Assembly (NCBI GenBank): GCA_913046175.1
Contig: CAJWSN010000002.1
Coordinates: 1-30,657 of the forward strand
Length of the DNA: 30,657 nucleotides
Direction: 5' to 3'
Source: an uncultured Opitutia bacterium
GTDB lineage: Bacteria; Verrucomicrobiota; Verrucomicrobiia; Opitutales; JABJCN01
The position numbers and the translations under genes were made by a program. Positions 23,687-30,657 of the stretch are shown one piece after another. Every line of letters begins with the position of its first letter. The stretch's first letter is position 1. Below the pieces are notes generated by a model. The model made no database searches. It was not told where the DNA came from and was given only the letters and a program-made list of their open reading frames with translations.

Positions 23687-24853
23687 CTATCGCAAGTGTT
23701 TGGAAATGGCCTTGCCCAGGAGGTTTGCGCCTTCGACAAGTGCAACCTTGAGTTCCAGCCCAGGCGGAGTGATGGAACAGGCATACACCTCCTTGGGCAT
23801 GACATTTTGCACCGACCTGGCAATGCTGCCTGAATAAAACTGTACGCTCTTGCCTGTGTGTGCGGCTTCCTCAACGATGGCCCATGGCCCCTTGCCACAA
23901 AGTGAGCTTTCATCCAGACGTCCTTCCCCGGTCAGGATCAGGTCCGCATCCTGGATTTTTCTTTTCAGCCCAAGCCACTCTTTAACCAGTGCAAAACCAG
24001 GAACAAAACTTGCCCCCAATGAAAGATGAAGCGCCAATCCAATCCCTCCAGCGGCGCCTGCCCCCGGCAGGTTCACAACGGTTTCTTTTGCTCCTGATGC
24101 CAGGCACAAAAGTTTGGCCGTTTTTTCCATCAAGGCATCCATGGCCGGCAACTCTGTTTCGTCCAGACCTTTTTGGACGCCGTAATTAGCGGTGGCTCCA
24201 GTTGGCCCAAGAAGGGGGTTATCCACATCACAGGCGATTCTTGTTTCCGGCATGGGCACAAAATTGCTATGCAGGTCGATTTGGGCAAGTTGATCAAATT
24301 GTGAAGGGGTAATCCTGGAGAGGGACTCACCTTTGCGGGTGATGAATTCGGCACCCAAACCTTCCAGCGCGCCCAGACCCAGGTCATTGGTGGCGCTTCC
24401 CCCGATGCCCAGCAGGATCAGGTCGGCGTTGGTCTGGCACGCCTCGCGCAACAATTGCCCGGTTCCGCACGATGAACATGCCCATGCATTGCGCTCTGGC
24501 AGGGCGAGTTGCTGCAGGCCGCTTGCCTGGGCCATTTCCACGACCGCCACAAGCTTTGTATTATCTGGTGTCTGGAGGAGCCTGTGGACTGTATCCGACA
24601 GGTTTTTTGCCTCGATAATTCCCAAGCAAGCCTGAGTTTCGCGAAACCTTGCATTTAGAACCCTGACATGGCGGAATACACCACCCGCCGCTGATGTCAG
24701 GATTTCACAAAAACCCTCGCCTCCATCCGTCAGTGGACATGCTTCCAGTTCCCAGTCCGGGCGGAGTCTCTGTATTACCTCAGTTGCCGCAGAACAGGCT
24801 TCCTTGGCGGTGAGACAGTCCTTAAACTTATCAAATGCAACCAGGACTTTCAC
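23687..24853 (-). CDS. Glycerate kinase (GarK/GlxK family)
   Basis: The 388-residue protein matches the bacterial glycerate 2-kinase family: VLVAFDKFKDCLTAKEACSAA at the start, CPLTDGGEGF, LLGIGGSATNDLGLGAL, CDVDNPLLGPTGA, LPGAGAAGGIG and LILTGEGRLDESSLCGKGP. It phosphorylates D-glycerate with ATP, feeding glyoxylate or serine-derived carbon into glycolysis. The start is a GTG at 24853; the nearby ATG is out of frame. It lies 18 bases downstream of the RNase E/G stop on the same strand, so it is probably translated from the same transcript. Length is standard for the family. Confidence 0.94.
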   Translation of the reverse strand: MKVLVAFDKFKDCLTAKEACSAATEVIQRLRPDWELEACPLTDGGEGFCEILTSAAGGVFRHVRVLNARFRETQACLGIIEAKNLSDTVHRLLQTPDNTKLVAVVEMAQASGLQQLALPERNAWACSSCGTGQLLREACQTNADLILLGIGGSATNDLGLGALEGLGAEFITRKGESLSRITPSQFDQLAQIDLHSNFVPMPETRIACDVDNPLLGPTGATANYGVQKGLDETELPAMDALMEKTAKLLCLASGAKETVVNLPGAGAAGGIGLALHLSLGASFVPGFALVKEWLGLKRKIQDADLILTGEGRLDESSLCGKGPWAIVEEAAHTGKSVQFYSGSIARSVQNVMPKEVYACSITPPGLELKVALVEGANLLGKAISKHLR

Positions 24854-24871
24854 CGTTGCATCGCCTGCCTT

Positions 24872-26390
24872 TTAATGAATCTCTTCGCCCGACTGGACGT
24901 TGATAATTTTGAAATTCTCAGGATGAAAATTTGGATCAGCAAGAAAAGAAAGCTTCACTCCGTGACTCTGCTCAATTCCTACAAGCCTTTTTTCATCCTC
25001 TGTACGAAGTCGTTCCAGATTTTTTGGGTGCAGCATGACTCGTAAATGAAGTTCCTCACTACTTTGAAGGCGGCTGCGAACACGCCGTACAATTGCTGTT
25101 AGGCGTCGCTGAATTTCCACACTGACCGTCCGGGCGGATTTTACGATTCCCCGTCCTCGGCAATTGGGGCAGTTGTCAAACATTGTGCGGTAGTTGCTTT
25201 CCTGGTGCCTCTGTCGGGTCATTTGCAGGATGCCAAGCTGTGAAATGCGCAGGATATGGCTTCTTGCCCGATCGTTTTCCATTTCCCGGCGCATCTGGTT
25301 GTAGACGGCGTTGCGGTCACTCCGTCGTTTCATATCGATGAAGTCGATAATGATCAGGCCGCCGATATTCCGCAGGGAGACTTGGCGCGCCGCCTCCCTG
25401 GCCGCCTCAAGGTTTACCTGTAAAATAAAGTTTTTTCCGGATTGGTCATTAACCCGGTGGCCACCTGTATTTACATCAATAGCAGTCAGGGCTTCTGTTT
25501 CCTCAATCACGATTTCCCCGCCGGAAGGTAGTGGAACGCAACGGGCAAAGGTTTCCTCTATTTGACGTTCAATGTTGAAACGCTCAAAAATTGGAATGTC
25601 ATCCTCAAAGAGAGCAACCTTGCTCTTGGAAGATCGGGAAATTTTTGCGACTTCAGTTAGTATCCTTTTATGGTCCTTTTCGTTGTCGATAAGAACGCGG
25701 TCAATGTCATCCGTTAAGAACTCCCGAACTGTTCGCCCAATCAAATCCGGCTCACGATACACGAGGCCGAAATCCTTGACCTCCTCAATGCGCCTCGCGA
25801 CGTCTTCCCATATTTGTTCGAGCAATTCCAGGTCCCGTACAAAGTAACGGGCTTTTTTGCCTTCCCCTGCTGTTCGTAGAACGACGCCCATGCCTCTTGG
25901 GATACTAAGCTTGGCCAGAATCTGCTTTAGGCGCTTACGTTCCTCAATGTCCTCAATTTTTTTGGAGATGCCACTTTTATCGGAATAGGGCATCAAGACC
26001 AAAAAGCGGCCAGGCAGAGCAATGTTTGTAGTGGTGCGTGGGCCTTTTGTGCCAATCTGACCCTTTGTGATCTGGACGACAATATCAGAGCCAATCGGGT
26101 GTTTATCTTGAATTTCCTCGTGGGTGGGGGTGGGAACCCTTTCCTTGCGCTTGGAGCGTTTCTTCTTGGATTGGTTTTCCTCAATTTCTTCAATATCTTC
26201 GTCAAACCCCTGGGGTACGATGTCCCAATAGTGCAGGAAAGCGTTCTTGGGTTGCCCTATATCGACGAAGGCGGCCTTTATGCCGGGCTCGAGGTTTTGA
26301 ATCTTACCCTTGAAAATGGCATGAACCATTTGTTCCTGGTCCGTCTTCTCGACCTCGAACTTTTCCAGCTTGCCATCTTCCAGCAGTGCC
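24872..26390 (-). CDS. rng: Ribonuclease E/G, 5'-truncated at a sequence junction
   Basis: About 505 residues of an RNase E/G-type endoribonuclease are present, starting at ALLEDGKLEKFEVE. Normally ~15-25 residues ending in ETRVALLEDG precede this. An S1 domain follows (KGKIQNLEPGIKAAFVDIG...NAFLHYWD), interrupted by a Lys/Glu-rich insertion (EDIEEIEENQSKKKRSKRKE). The catalytic core has TAIDVNTGGH and IIIDFIDMK with the two metal-binding aspartates, and the zinc-link CPNC. The frame stays open upstream to 26551, but residues beyond ~26390 (VLILWQGIGLKIGGQL...) are the antisense of another gene, not RNase. The native start is therefore missing. The enzyme cuts A/U-rich single-stranded RNA in rRNA maturation and mRNA decay. 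Core identity is secure. Confidence 0.9.
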
Positions 26391-26400
26391 AAACCGGTCA
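26380..26400. other. Non-homologous junction between two unrelated sequences
   Basis: Left of about 26390 the minus strand encodes RNase E/G; right of it the plus strand encodes the tail of another gene. Both lose their upstream part at the same point, and base composition and codon use change. No transposase, inverted terminal repeat, tRNA or integrase borders the point. This looks like a chimera or illegitimate join; the exact base cannot be fixed by eye. Confidence 0.75.
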
Positions 26401-26571
26401 GCCAATCTACGGAGTTATCACCGACCCCGGCGAGCTGGCCGCCAATTTTCAAGCCAATGCCTTGCCACAGGATCAGAACCTGTACCATATCGACCACTAC
26501 GAAGATTTCCTCTCCCGGCGCCGTGAAGCCATGGCAGAGAAAATCAAACACTATTACCAGAAGCTCTGACT
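26386..26571 (+). CDS. C-terminal fragment of an unidentified protein
   Basis: The plus-strand frame QPIYGVITDPGELAANFQAN...FLSRRREAMAEKIKHYYQKL ends in TGA at about 26571. It has the codon use of the genes to its right, and its sense is more protein-like than its antisense. About 60 residues remain; the N-terminal part is absent because of the junction. The ending (RRREAMAEKIKHYY) vaguely recalls the C-terminal ends of DUF262/DUF1524 (GmrSD-like) restriction proteins, which often sit beside type I loci, but this is weak. It ends about 93 bases before hsdM. Function is not assigned. Confidence 0.55.
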
Positions 26572-26663
26572 TGCCCGCACCGGGCCGCCTGCCCGGCAGC
26601 CGGTTTGATCACGGCCTCCAAGCCGGGAAGCAGACAACACACAGACAAAGAGACCGAACCCCA

Positions 26664-29102
26664 ATGGATCACAGCGTACACAACAAACTGGTTTCCTTTA
26701 TCTGGAACATCGCCGACGACTGCCTGCGCGATGTCTATGTGCGGGGCAAATACCGCGATGTCATCCTGCCCATGGTGGTGCTACGACGTCTCGATACCCT
26801 GCTCATGCCCACCAAGGAGGCGGTGCTGGAAGAGGTGCGCTTCCAGAAAGAGGAAATGGACGCCACCGAGTTGGACCCGGCACCGCTCAAGGCTGCCTCC
26901 GGCTATGTGTTCTACAACGTCTCCAAGTGGACGCTCACCAGCCTGTACAACACCGCCACCAACAACCGGCAGATCCTGCTGGCCAATTTCGAGGAATACC
27001 TCAAGGGCTTCAGCCCCAACGTCCAGGAAATCATCGAGCGCTTTGAGCTGAAGAGCAAAATCCAGCACATGGCCCACAAGGACGTGCTGCTGGATGTGGT
27101 GGAAAAATTCGTCTCGCCCAAAATCAACCTCACGCACAACGACGCCGTGGACCCGGACGGCTACAAGCTCCCCGGCCTCTCCAACCTGGGCATGGGCTAT
27201 GTGTTTGAAGAGCTGATCCGCAAATTCAACGAAGAAAACAACGAAGAGGCCGGGGAACACTTCACCCCGCGGGAAGTGATCGAGCTGATGACCCACCTGG
27301 TGTTCGACCCCATCAAGGATAACCTGCCGCTTACCCTCACCGTGTACGACCCGGCCTGCGGCAGCGGCGGCATGCTCACCGAATCCCAGAACTTCATTGA
27401 AGAGAAATATCCGTCCGACAATCGGGATATCTACCTCTACGGCAAGGAAATCAACGACGAAACCTACGCCATCTGTAAATCCGACATGATGATCAAGGGC
27501 AACAACCCGGAAAACATCAAGGTCGGCTCCACCCTGTCCACCGATGAATTCGCCTCCGATCGTTTCGATTTCATGCTATCCAACCCGCCCTACGGCAAAA
27601 GCTGGGCCTCGGAGCAGAAGCACATCAAGGACGGCAGCGACGTCATCGACCCGCGCTTCAAGATCAAGCTCCGGGACTACTGGGGCAATGAAGAAGACTG
27701 CGACGCCACCCCGCGCTCCAGCGACGGCCAGCTGCTGTTTCTCATGGAAATGGCCAGCAAGATGAAAGACCCGGCCAGTGGCTCCAAGGGCAGTCGTATT
27801 GCCTCGGTCCACAACGGCTCCAGCCTGTTCACCGGCGATGCCGGCGGCGGCGAAAGCAATATCCGCCGCTACCTGATCGAAAACGACTGCCTGGAAGCCA
27901 TTGTCCAGCTGCCCAACAACCTGTTCTACAACACCGGCATCACCACCTATATCTGGGTGCTCAACAACAACAAACCGGAAAACCGGCGCGGCAAGGTGCA
28001 GCTTATCGATGCCAGCCTGCTGTACCGCAAGCTGCGCAAGAATCTGGGCAACAAGAACTGCGAATTTGCCCCGGAACATATCGAGGAAATCACCCGCACC
28101 TACCTGGACTGCACGGCCATTGAGCGGGAGCTGGATGAAAACAACGATCCCGTCGGCATCGCCAGCCAGGTCTTCCGCAATGAAGACTTCGGCTACCACA
28201 AGGTCACCATCGAACGCCCGGACCGCCGCAAGGCCCAGTTCTCCGAAGAACGCATCGCCGGCCTGCGTTTCGACAAGCAGATCAGCGACGTCATGGAGCA
28301 TCTTTATGCCGAACACGGCGACAAGGTCTACGACAACACCGGCCACGGCAAGGATAACAAGCAGAGCTTCCTGAAAAGCATTGAAAAGCCGGTCATGGCC
28401 TGGTGTGAAGATAACGACATCAGCCTCAACACCAAGGCCAAAACCAAACTGCTGGACGTAAAGCGCTGGGACAGCCTCAAGGCCCTGGTCGACACCGCCC
28501 GTGAACTCATGGCCGCCATCGGTGAGGAAGAGTTCAGCGACTTCAACCAGTTCAAGCAGCAAGTAGACGCCGAACTCAAGGCCAGAAAGATCAAGCTCTC
28601 CGCCACCGAGAAGAACGCCATCCTCAATGCGGTGAGCTGGTACGACGAAGGTGCCGAGAAGGTGGTCAAGAAAGTGATCAAGCTCAAAGATGACAAGCTG
28701 GATGAACTGCTACACCGCTACGACTGCACCCAGGAGCAGCTACCGGATTACGGCCTGTACCCCACCGGCAAGGCCAACGAATACCTCCCCTATGAATCCA
28801 GCGCCGACCTGCGCGACAGCGAATCCATCCCCCTGCTCAAGGAGGGTGAGAAGCAAGGCATCCACGATTACTTTCTGGAAGAAGTAAAACCCCATGTTGA
28901 GGAAGCCTGGATCAACCTGGATTCCACCAAAATCGGCTATGAAATCAGCTTCAACAAGTATTTCTACCGCCACAAGCCGCTGCGCTCACTGGAAGAGGTG
29001 GCCCAGGACATTGTCAGCCTGGAGCAGAAGGCCGAGGGACTGATTGCGCAAATCTTGGGGGTGGAAAGTCTAGGTGTGGATGTTGAGCAGGTGCAGGGGT
29101 AG
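26664..29102 (+). CDS. hsdM: Type I restriction-modification methyltransferase subunit HsdM
   Basis: The 812-residue protein starts MDHSVHNKLVSFIWNIADDC, a typical HsdM N-terminal helical domain. It has the adenine-methyltransferase motifs DPACGSGGML (229-238, SAM binding) and NPPYG (307-311, catalytic N6-adenine). HFTPREVIELM before motif I is also diagnostic. With HsdS it forms the M2S methylase that protects host DNA, and with HsdR the restriction complex. It is longer than the ~500-residue classical HsdM because of a ~300-residue C-terminal helical region ending in a likely HsdS-contacting segment (SLEEVAQDIVSLEQKAEGL). No ribosome binding site is obvious. The reading frame is open far upstream without support, so the ATG at 26664 is preferred. 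hsdS starts immediately after the stop. Confidence 0.96.
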   Translation: MDHSVHNKLVSFIWNIADDCLRDVYVRGKYRDVILPMVVLRRLDTLLMPTKEAVLEEVRFQKEEMDATELDPAPLKAASGYVFYNVSKWTLTSLYNTATNNRQILLANFEEYLKGFSPNVQEIIERFELKSKIQHMAHKDVLLDVVEKFVSPKINLTHNDAVDPDGYKLPGLSNLGMGYVFEELIRKFNEENNEEAGEHFTPREVIELMTHLVFDPIKDNLPLTLTVYDPACGSGGMLTESQNFIEEKYPSDNRDIYLYGKEINDETYAICKSDMMIKGNNPENIKVGSTLSTDEFASDRFDFMLSNPPYGKSWASEQKHIKDGSDVIDPRFKIKLRDYWGNEEDCDATPRSSDGQLLFLMEMASKMKDPASGSKGSRIASVHNGSSLFTGDAGGGESNIRRYLIENDCLEAIVQLPNNLFYNTGITTYIWVLNNNKPENRRGKVQLIDASLLYRKLRKNLGNKNCEFAPEHIEEITRTYLDCTAIERELDENNDPVGIASQVFRNEDFGYHKVTIERPDRRKAQFSEERIAGLRFDKQISDVMEHLYAEHGDKVYDNTGHGKDNKQSFLKSIEKPVMAWCEDNDISLNTKAKTKLLDVKRWDSLKALVDTARELMAAIGEEEFSDFNQFKQQVDAELKARKIKLSATEKNAILNAVSWYDEGAEKVVKKVIKLKDDKLDELLHRYDCTQEQLPDYGLYPTGKANEYLPYESSADLRDSESIPLLKEGEKQGIHDYFLEEVKPHVEEAWINLDSTKIGYEISFNKYFYRHKPLRSLEEVAQDIVSLEQKAEGLIAQILGVESLGVDVEQVQG

Positions 29103-30470
29103 ATGGTGATGTTGAGTATTGCTGAATTTCCAAAGTATGAGGCGTACAAAGACTCCAAGATGACATGGGTGTTAGAATTTCCAGAGTCTTGGAGGATCGA
29201 AAAAGGGAAGTGGCTATTCAGTCGAGCTGAGCGACCTGTTCGAAGCGAGGATGAGATTCTCACATGCTTTCGCGACGGAGTGGTAACGCTGAGGAAGAAT
29301 CGCCGTACTGAAGGCTTCACCAATGCGATGAAAGAACATGGCTACCAGGGAATCAGGAAAGGTGATCTCGTTATTCATGCCATGGACGCCTTTGCGGGTG
29401 CTATTGGAGTATCTGATTCCGATGGAAAATCAACGCCGGTCTATGCTGCTTGTGTTCCAAGAAATAAAGGAGAGGTGCTTCCCGAGTTTTATGCCTACTT
29501 TTTGCGAGATATGGCTCTTTCAGGCTTTGTGGCCTCTTTGGCAAAAGGAATAAGAGAAAGGTCCACTGACTTCAGATTTAATGACTTCGCCGATCTTGAT
29601 CTTCCAGTTCCGTTGTTTGAAGAGCAAAGGGTAATCGCCAAATTCCTCGATAAAAAAACCACCCAAATCGACGAAGCCATTGCCATCAAAGAGCAGCAGA
29701 TCGCCCTGCTGAAAGAGCGCAAGCAAATCATTATCCAAAAAGCCGTCACCCAGGGGCTTGACCCCAATGCGCCCATGAAAGATTCCGGCGTGGATTGGAT
29801 TGGGGAGATGCCGGCGCATTGGGAAGTCAAAAAACTTAAATACATGGTGAGATTTTACGGCGGCGGAACCCCAAGTAAAGATAATAAGGATTACTGGGGG
29901 GGCGACATATCATGGGTTTCTCCAAAAGATATGAAGATGCCATTTATATCTAGCTCCATAGATACCATCACAGAATTGGCCGTTAAAAAATCGTCTGTTA
30001 AATTGATAGAAGAAGGCGCGATTCTGATAGTAGTTCGCGGAATGATTCTAGCTAAAAAAATCCCTGTCGCTATCGCAACAAAAAAATTGACAATAAACCA
30101 AGATATGAAAGCTTTGGTTGTCAGCGATGGATCGCTTCCTGTTTTTCTTATGTGCTTGCTAGATGGATTGCATGAAACGCTGTCGACTCTTTTGGAAGAG
30201 TCCGGGCATGGTACAAAAACATTGCCAACTGAAAAGTTGGGAAGCCTTAACTTGCCCATTCCACCTTTTAGAGAGCAAGAAAAAATAGTGAATTTTATTG
30301 AGGATCAAACGGTTTTTTTTGAGCGTTCCATTGAAATTCAAAAAGAACAGATCGAAAAACTCAAAGAATACAAAACTACCCTGATCAACAGCGCCGTGAC
30401 CGGAAAAATTAAAGTCACCCCGGAAATGGTGGGTTTGGAGTGTAACTCGCAGGACGCAGTGGAGGCATAG
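29103..30470 (+). CDS. hsdS: Type I restriction-modification specificity subunit HsdS
   Basis: The 455-residue protein has two target-recognition domains (about 20-175 and 235-405). Each is followed by a conserved helix: FEEQRVIAKFLDKKTTQIDEAIAIKEQQIALLKERK and FREQEKIVNFIEDQ...QIEKLKEYKTTLINSAVTGKI. The central linker VTQGLDPNAPMKDSGVDWIGEMPAHWEVKKLK is the standard inter-TRD repeat. HsdS sets the bipartite DNA sequence recognised by the methylase and nuclease. Its ATG directly follows the hsdM stop, with GGGG just upstream, so expression is coupled. The recognition domains are visibly more AT-rich than the linker, as is common for swapped TRDs. The target sequence cannot be inferred. Confidence 0.95.
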   Translation: MVMLSIAEFPKYEAYKDSKMTWVLEFPESWRIEKGKWLFSRAERPVRSEDEILTCFRDGVVTLRKNRRTEGFTNAMKEHGYQGIRKGDLVIHAMDAFAGAIGVSDSDGKSTPVYAACVPRNKGEVLPEFYAYFLRDMALSGFVASLAKGIRERSTDFRFNDFADLDLPVPLFEEQRVIAKFLDKKTTQIDEAIAIKEQQIALLKERKQIIIQKAVTQGLDPNAPMKDSGVDWIGEMPAHWEVKKLKYMVRFYGGGTPSKDNKDYWGGDISWVSPKDMKMPFISSSIDTITELAVKKSSVKLIEEGAILIVVRGMILAKKIPVAIATKKLTINQDMKALVVSDGSLPVFLMCLLDGLHETLSTLLEESGHGTKTLPTEKLGSLNLPIPPFREQEKIVNFIEDQTVFFERSIEIQKEQIEKLKEYKTTLINSAVTGKIKVTPEMVGLECNSQDAVEA

Positions 30471-30474
30471 GGCA

Positions 30475-30657
30475 ATGTTTACCGTCAATCATCAAACCAA
30501 TCGCATCAACCCGGTAAAAATCAAGACCTTCAGCGAACTGGGTTTTACCGAGCGCAAGCACTTGCAAGAGTGGCTGGCCCACCAGCCCGATGCGCTGGGT
30601 GAAGAGCTGCTGATTATCCAGAAAGAGTTTGATGGCTTTGATGATACCCGTGAGCGA
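30475..30657 (+). CDS. DUF4268-type protein, N-terminal fragment
   Basis: The frame from ATG 30475 runs off the right edge after 61 codons: MFTVNHQTNRINPVKIKTFS, then ELGFTERKHLQEWLAHQPDA and LGEELLIIQKEFDGFDDTRE. The pattern sFsELGFkERxHLQEWiaxxPdaLGEeLLIIQKEFdGFddT is typical of the N-terminal region of DUF4268-domain proteins, some annotated as nuclease-like. Such genes are frequent inside type I restriction loci, between hsdS and hsdR. It begins five bases after the hsdS stop, so it belongs to the same operon. hsdR, if present, would lie beyond the edge. Nuclease activity cannot be judged from this fragment. Confidence 0.75.
   Translation, partial: MFTVNHQTNRINPVKIKTFSELGFTERKHLQEWLAHQPDALGEELLIIQKEFDGFDDTRER

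Noticed and set aside
26391..26551. N-terminal extension of RNase E/G (open frame to 26551)
   Set aside because: It is antisense to a better-supported plus-strand coding tail and has no resemblance to an RNase E/G start.
26370..26663. Upstream extension of hsdM to 26370
   Set aside because: The added residues are Ser/Pro/Thr-rich frame-shifted translation of the preceding fragment; the canonical HsdM start is at 26664.
27576..28562. Long minus-strand frame of 328 residues inside hsdM
   Set aside because: It is a shadow produced by GC-rich third positions of hsdM; its Val/Ala/Leu/Gly-rich content lacks any domain.

Overview
The first ~26.39 kb reads as a chromosome segment of a Verrucomicrobiota-like bacterium, perhaps Opitutae; this is inferred from gene content, not from a search. 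The supporting genes are Tat-exported DUF1552 and PhoX/DUF839 proteins, a NamZ/DUF1343 hydrolase, a DUF6580 membrane protein, a Sel1-repeat lipoprotein, an exopolysaccharide export trio with BBP2-type barrel, and poor Shine-Dalgarno sequences at many starts. No rRNA, tRNA, CRISPR array or transposase was seen. No gap between genes exceeds 300 bases.

Layout. (1) 1-3.7 kb: start of mnmG (runs off the left edge), a TIGR01777 epimerase on the opposite strand, mnmE and recA. The mnmG/epimerase gap holds a 16-bp near-palindrome very close to a ParB-binding parS site. (2) 3.85-6.85 kb: a tightly overlapping + strand operon divergent from recA: ogt-type methyltransferase, HAD phosphatase, nucleosidase-like phosphorylase and a spore-photoproduct-lyase-like radical SAM enzyme, together a likely DNA-repair cassette. 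(3) 6.85-12.4 kb: DUF6580 membrane protein, DUF1552 and PhoX secreted proteins, and a 660-residue Sel1 lipoprotein. (4) 12.5-15.4 kb: an unrecognised membrane-anchored protein with a His/Gly/Asp tail encoded by a 21-bp tandem repeat, then bS18 (rpsR) and a Sua5/TsaC threonylcarbamoyl-AMP synthase. (5) 15.4-19.85 kb (minus): outer-membrane barrel, OPX export protein with two SLBB domains, and a Wzz/BY-kinase fusion, i.e. an exopolysaccharide export module without glycosyltransferases. (6) 20-24.85 kb: TPR membrane protein followed by a Fur-family regulator, then NamZ and glycerate kinase on the other strand. (7) 24.87-26.39 kb: RNase E/G, cut at its 5' end.

At about 26,390 the sequence changes abruptly. 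RNase E/G loses its N-terminus exactly where the C-terminal tail of an unrelated + strand gene begins. Beyond it lies a type I restriction-modification locus (hsdM, hsdS, start of a DUF4268 protein) with GC-rich, CTG/GCC-rich proteobacterial-looking codon use. Two genes truncated at one point indicate a non-homologous join: an assembly or amplification chimera, or an illegitimate recombination event. The two parts should not be treated as one genome until the join is verified.
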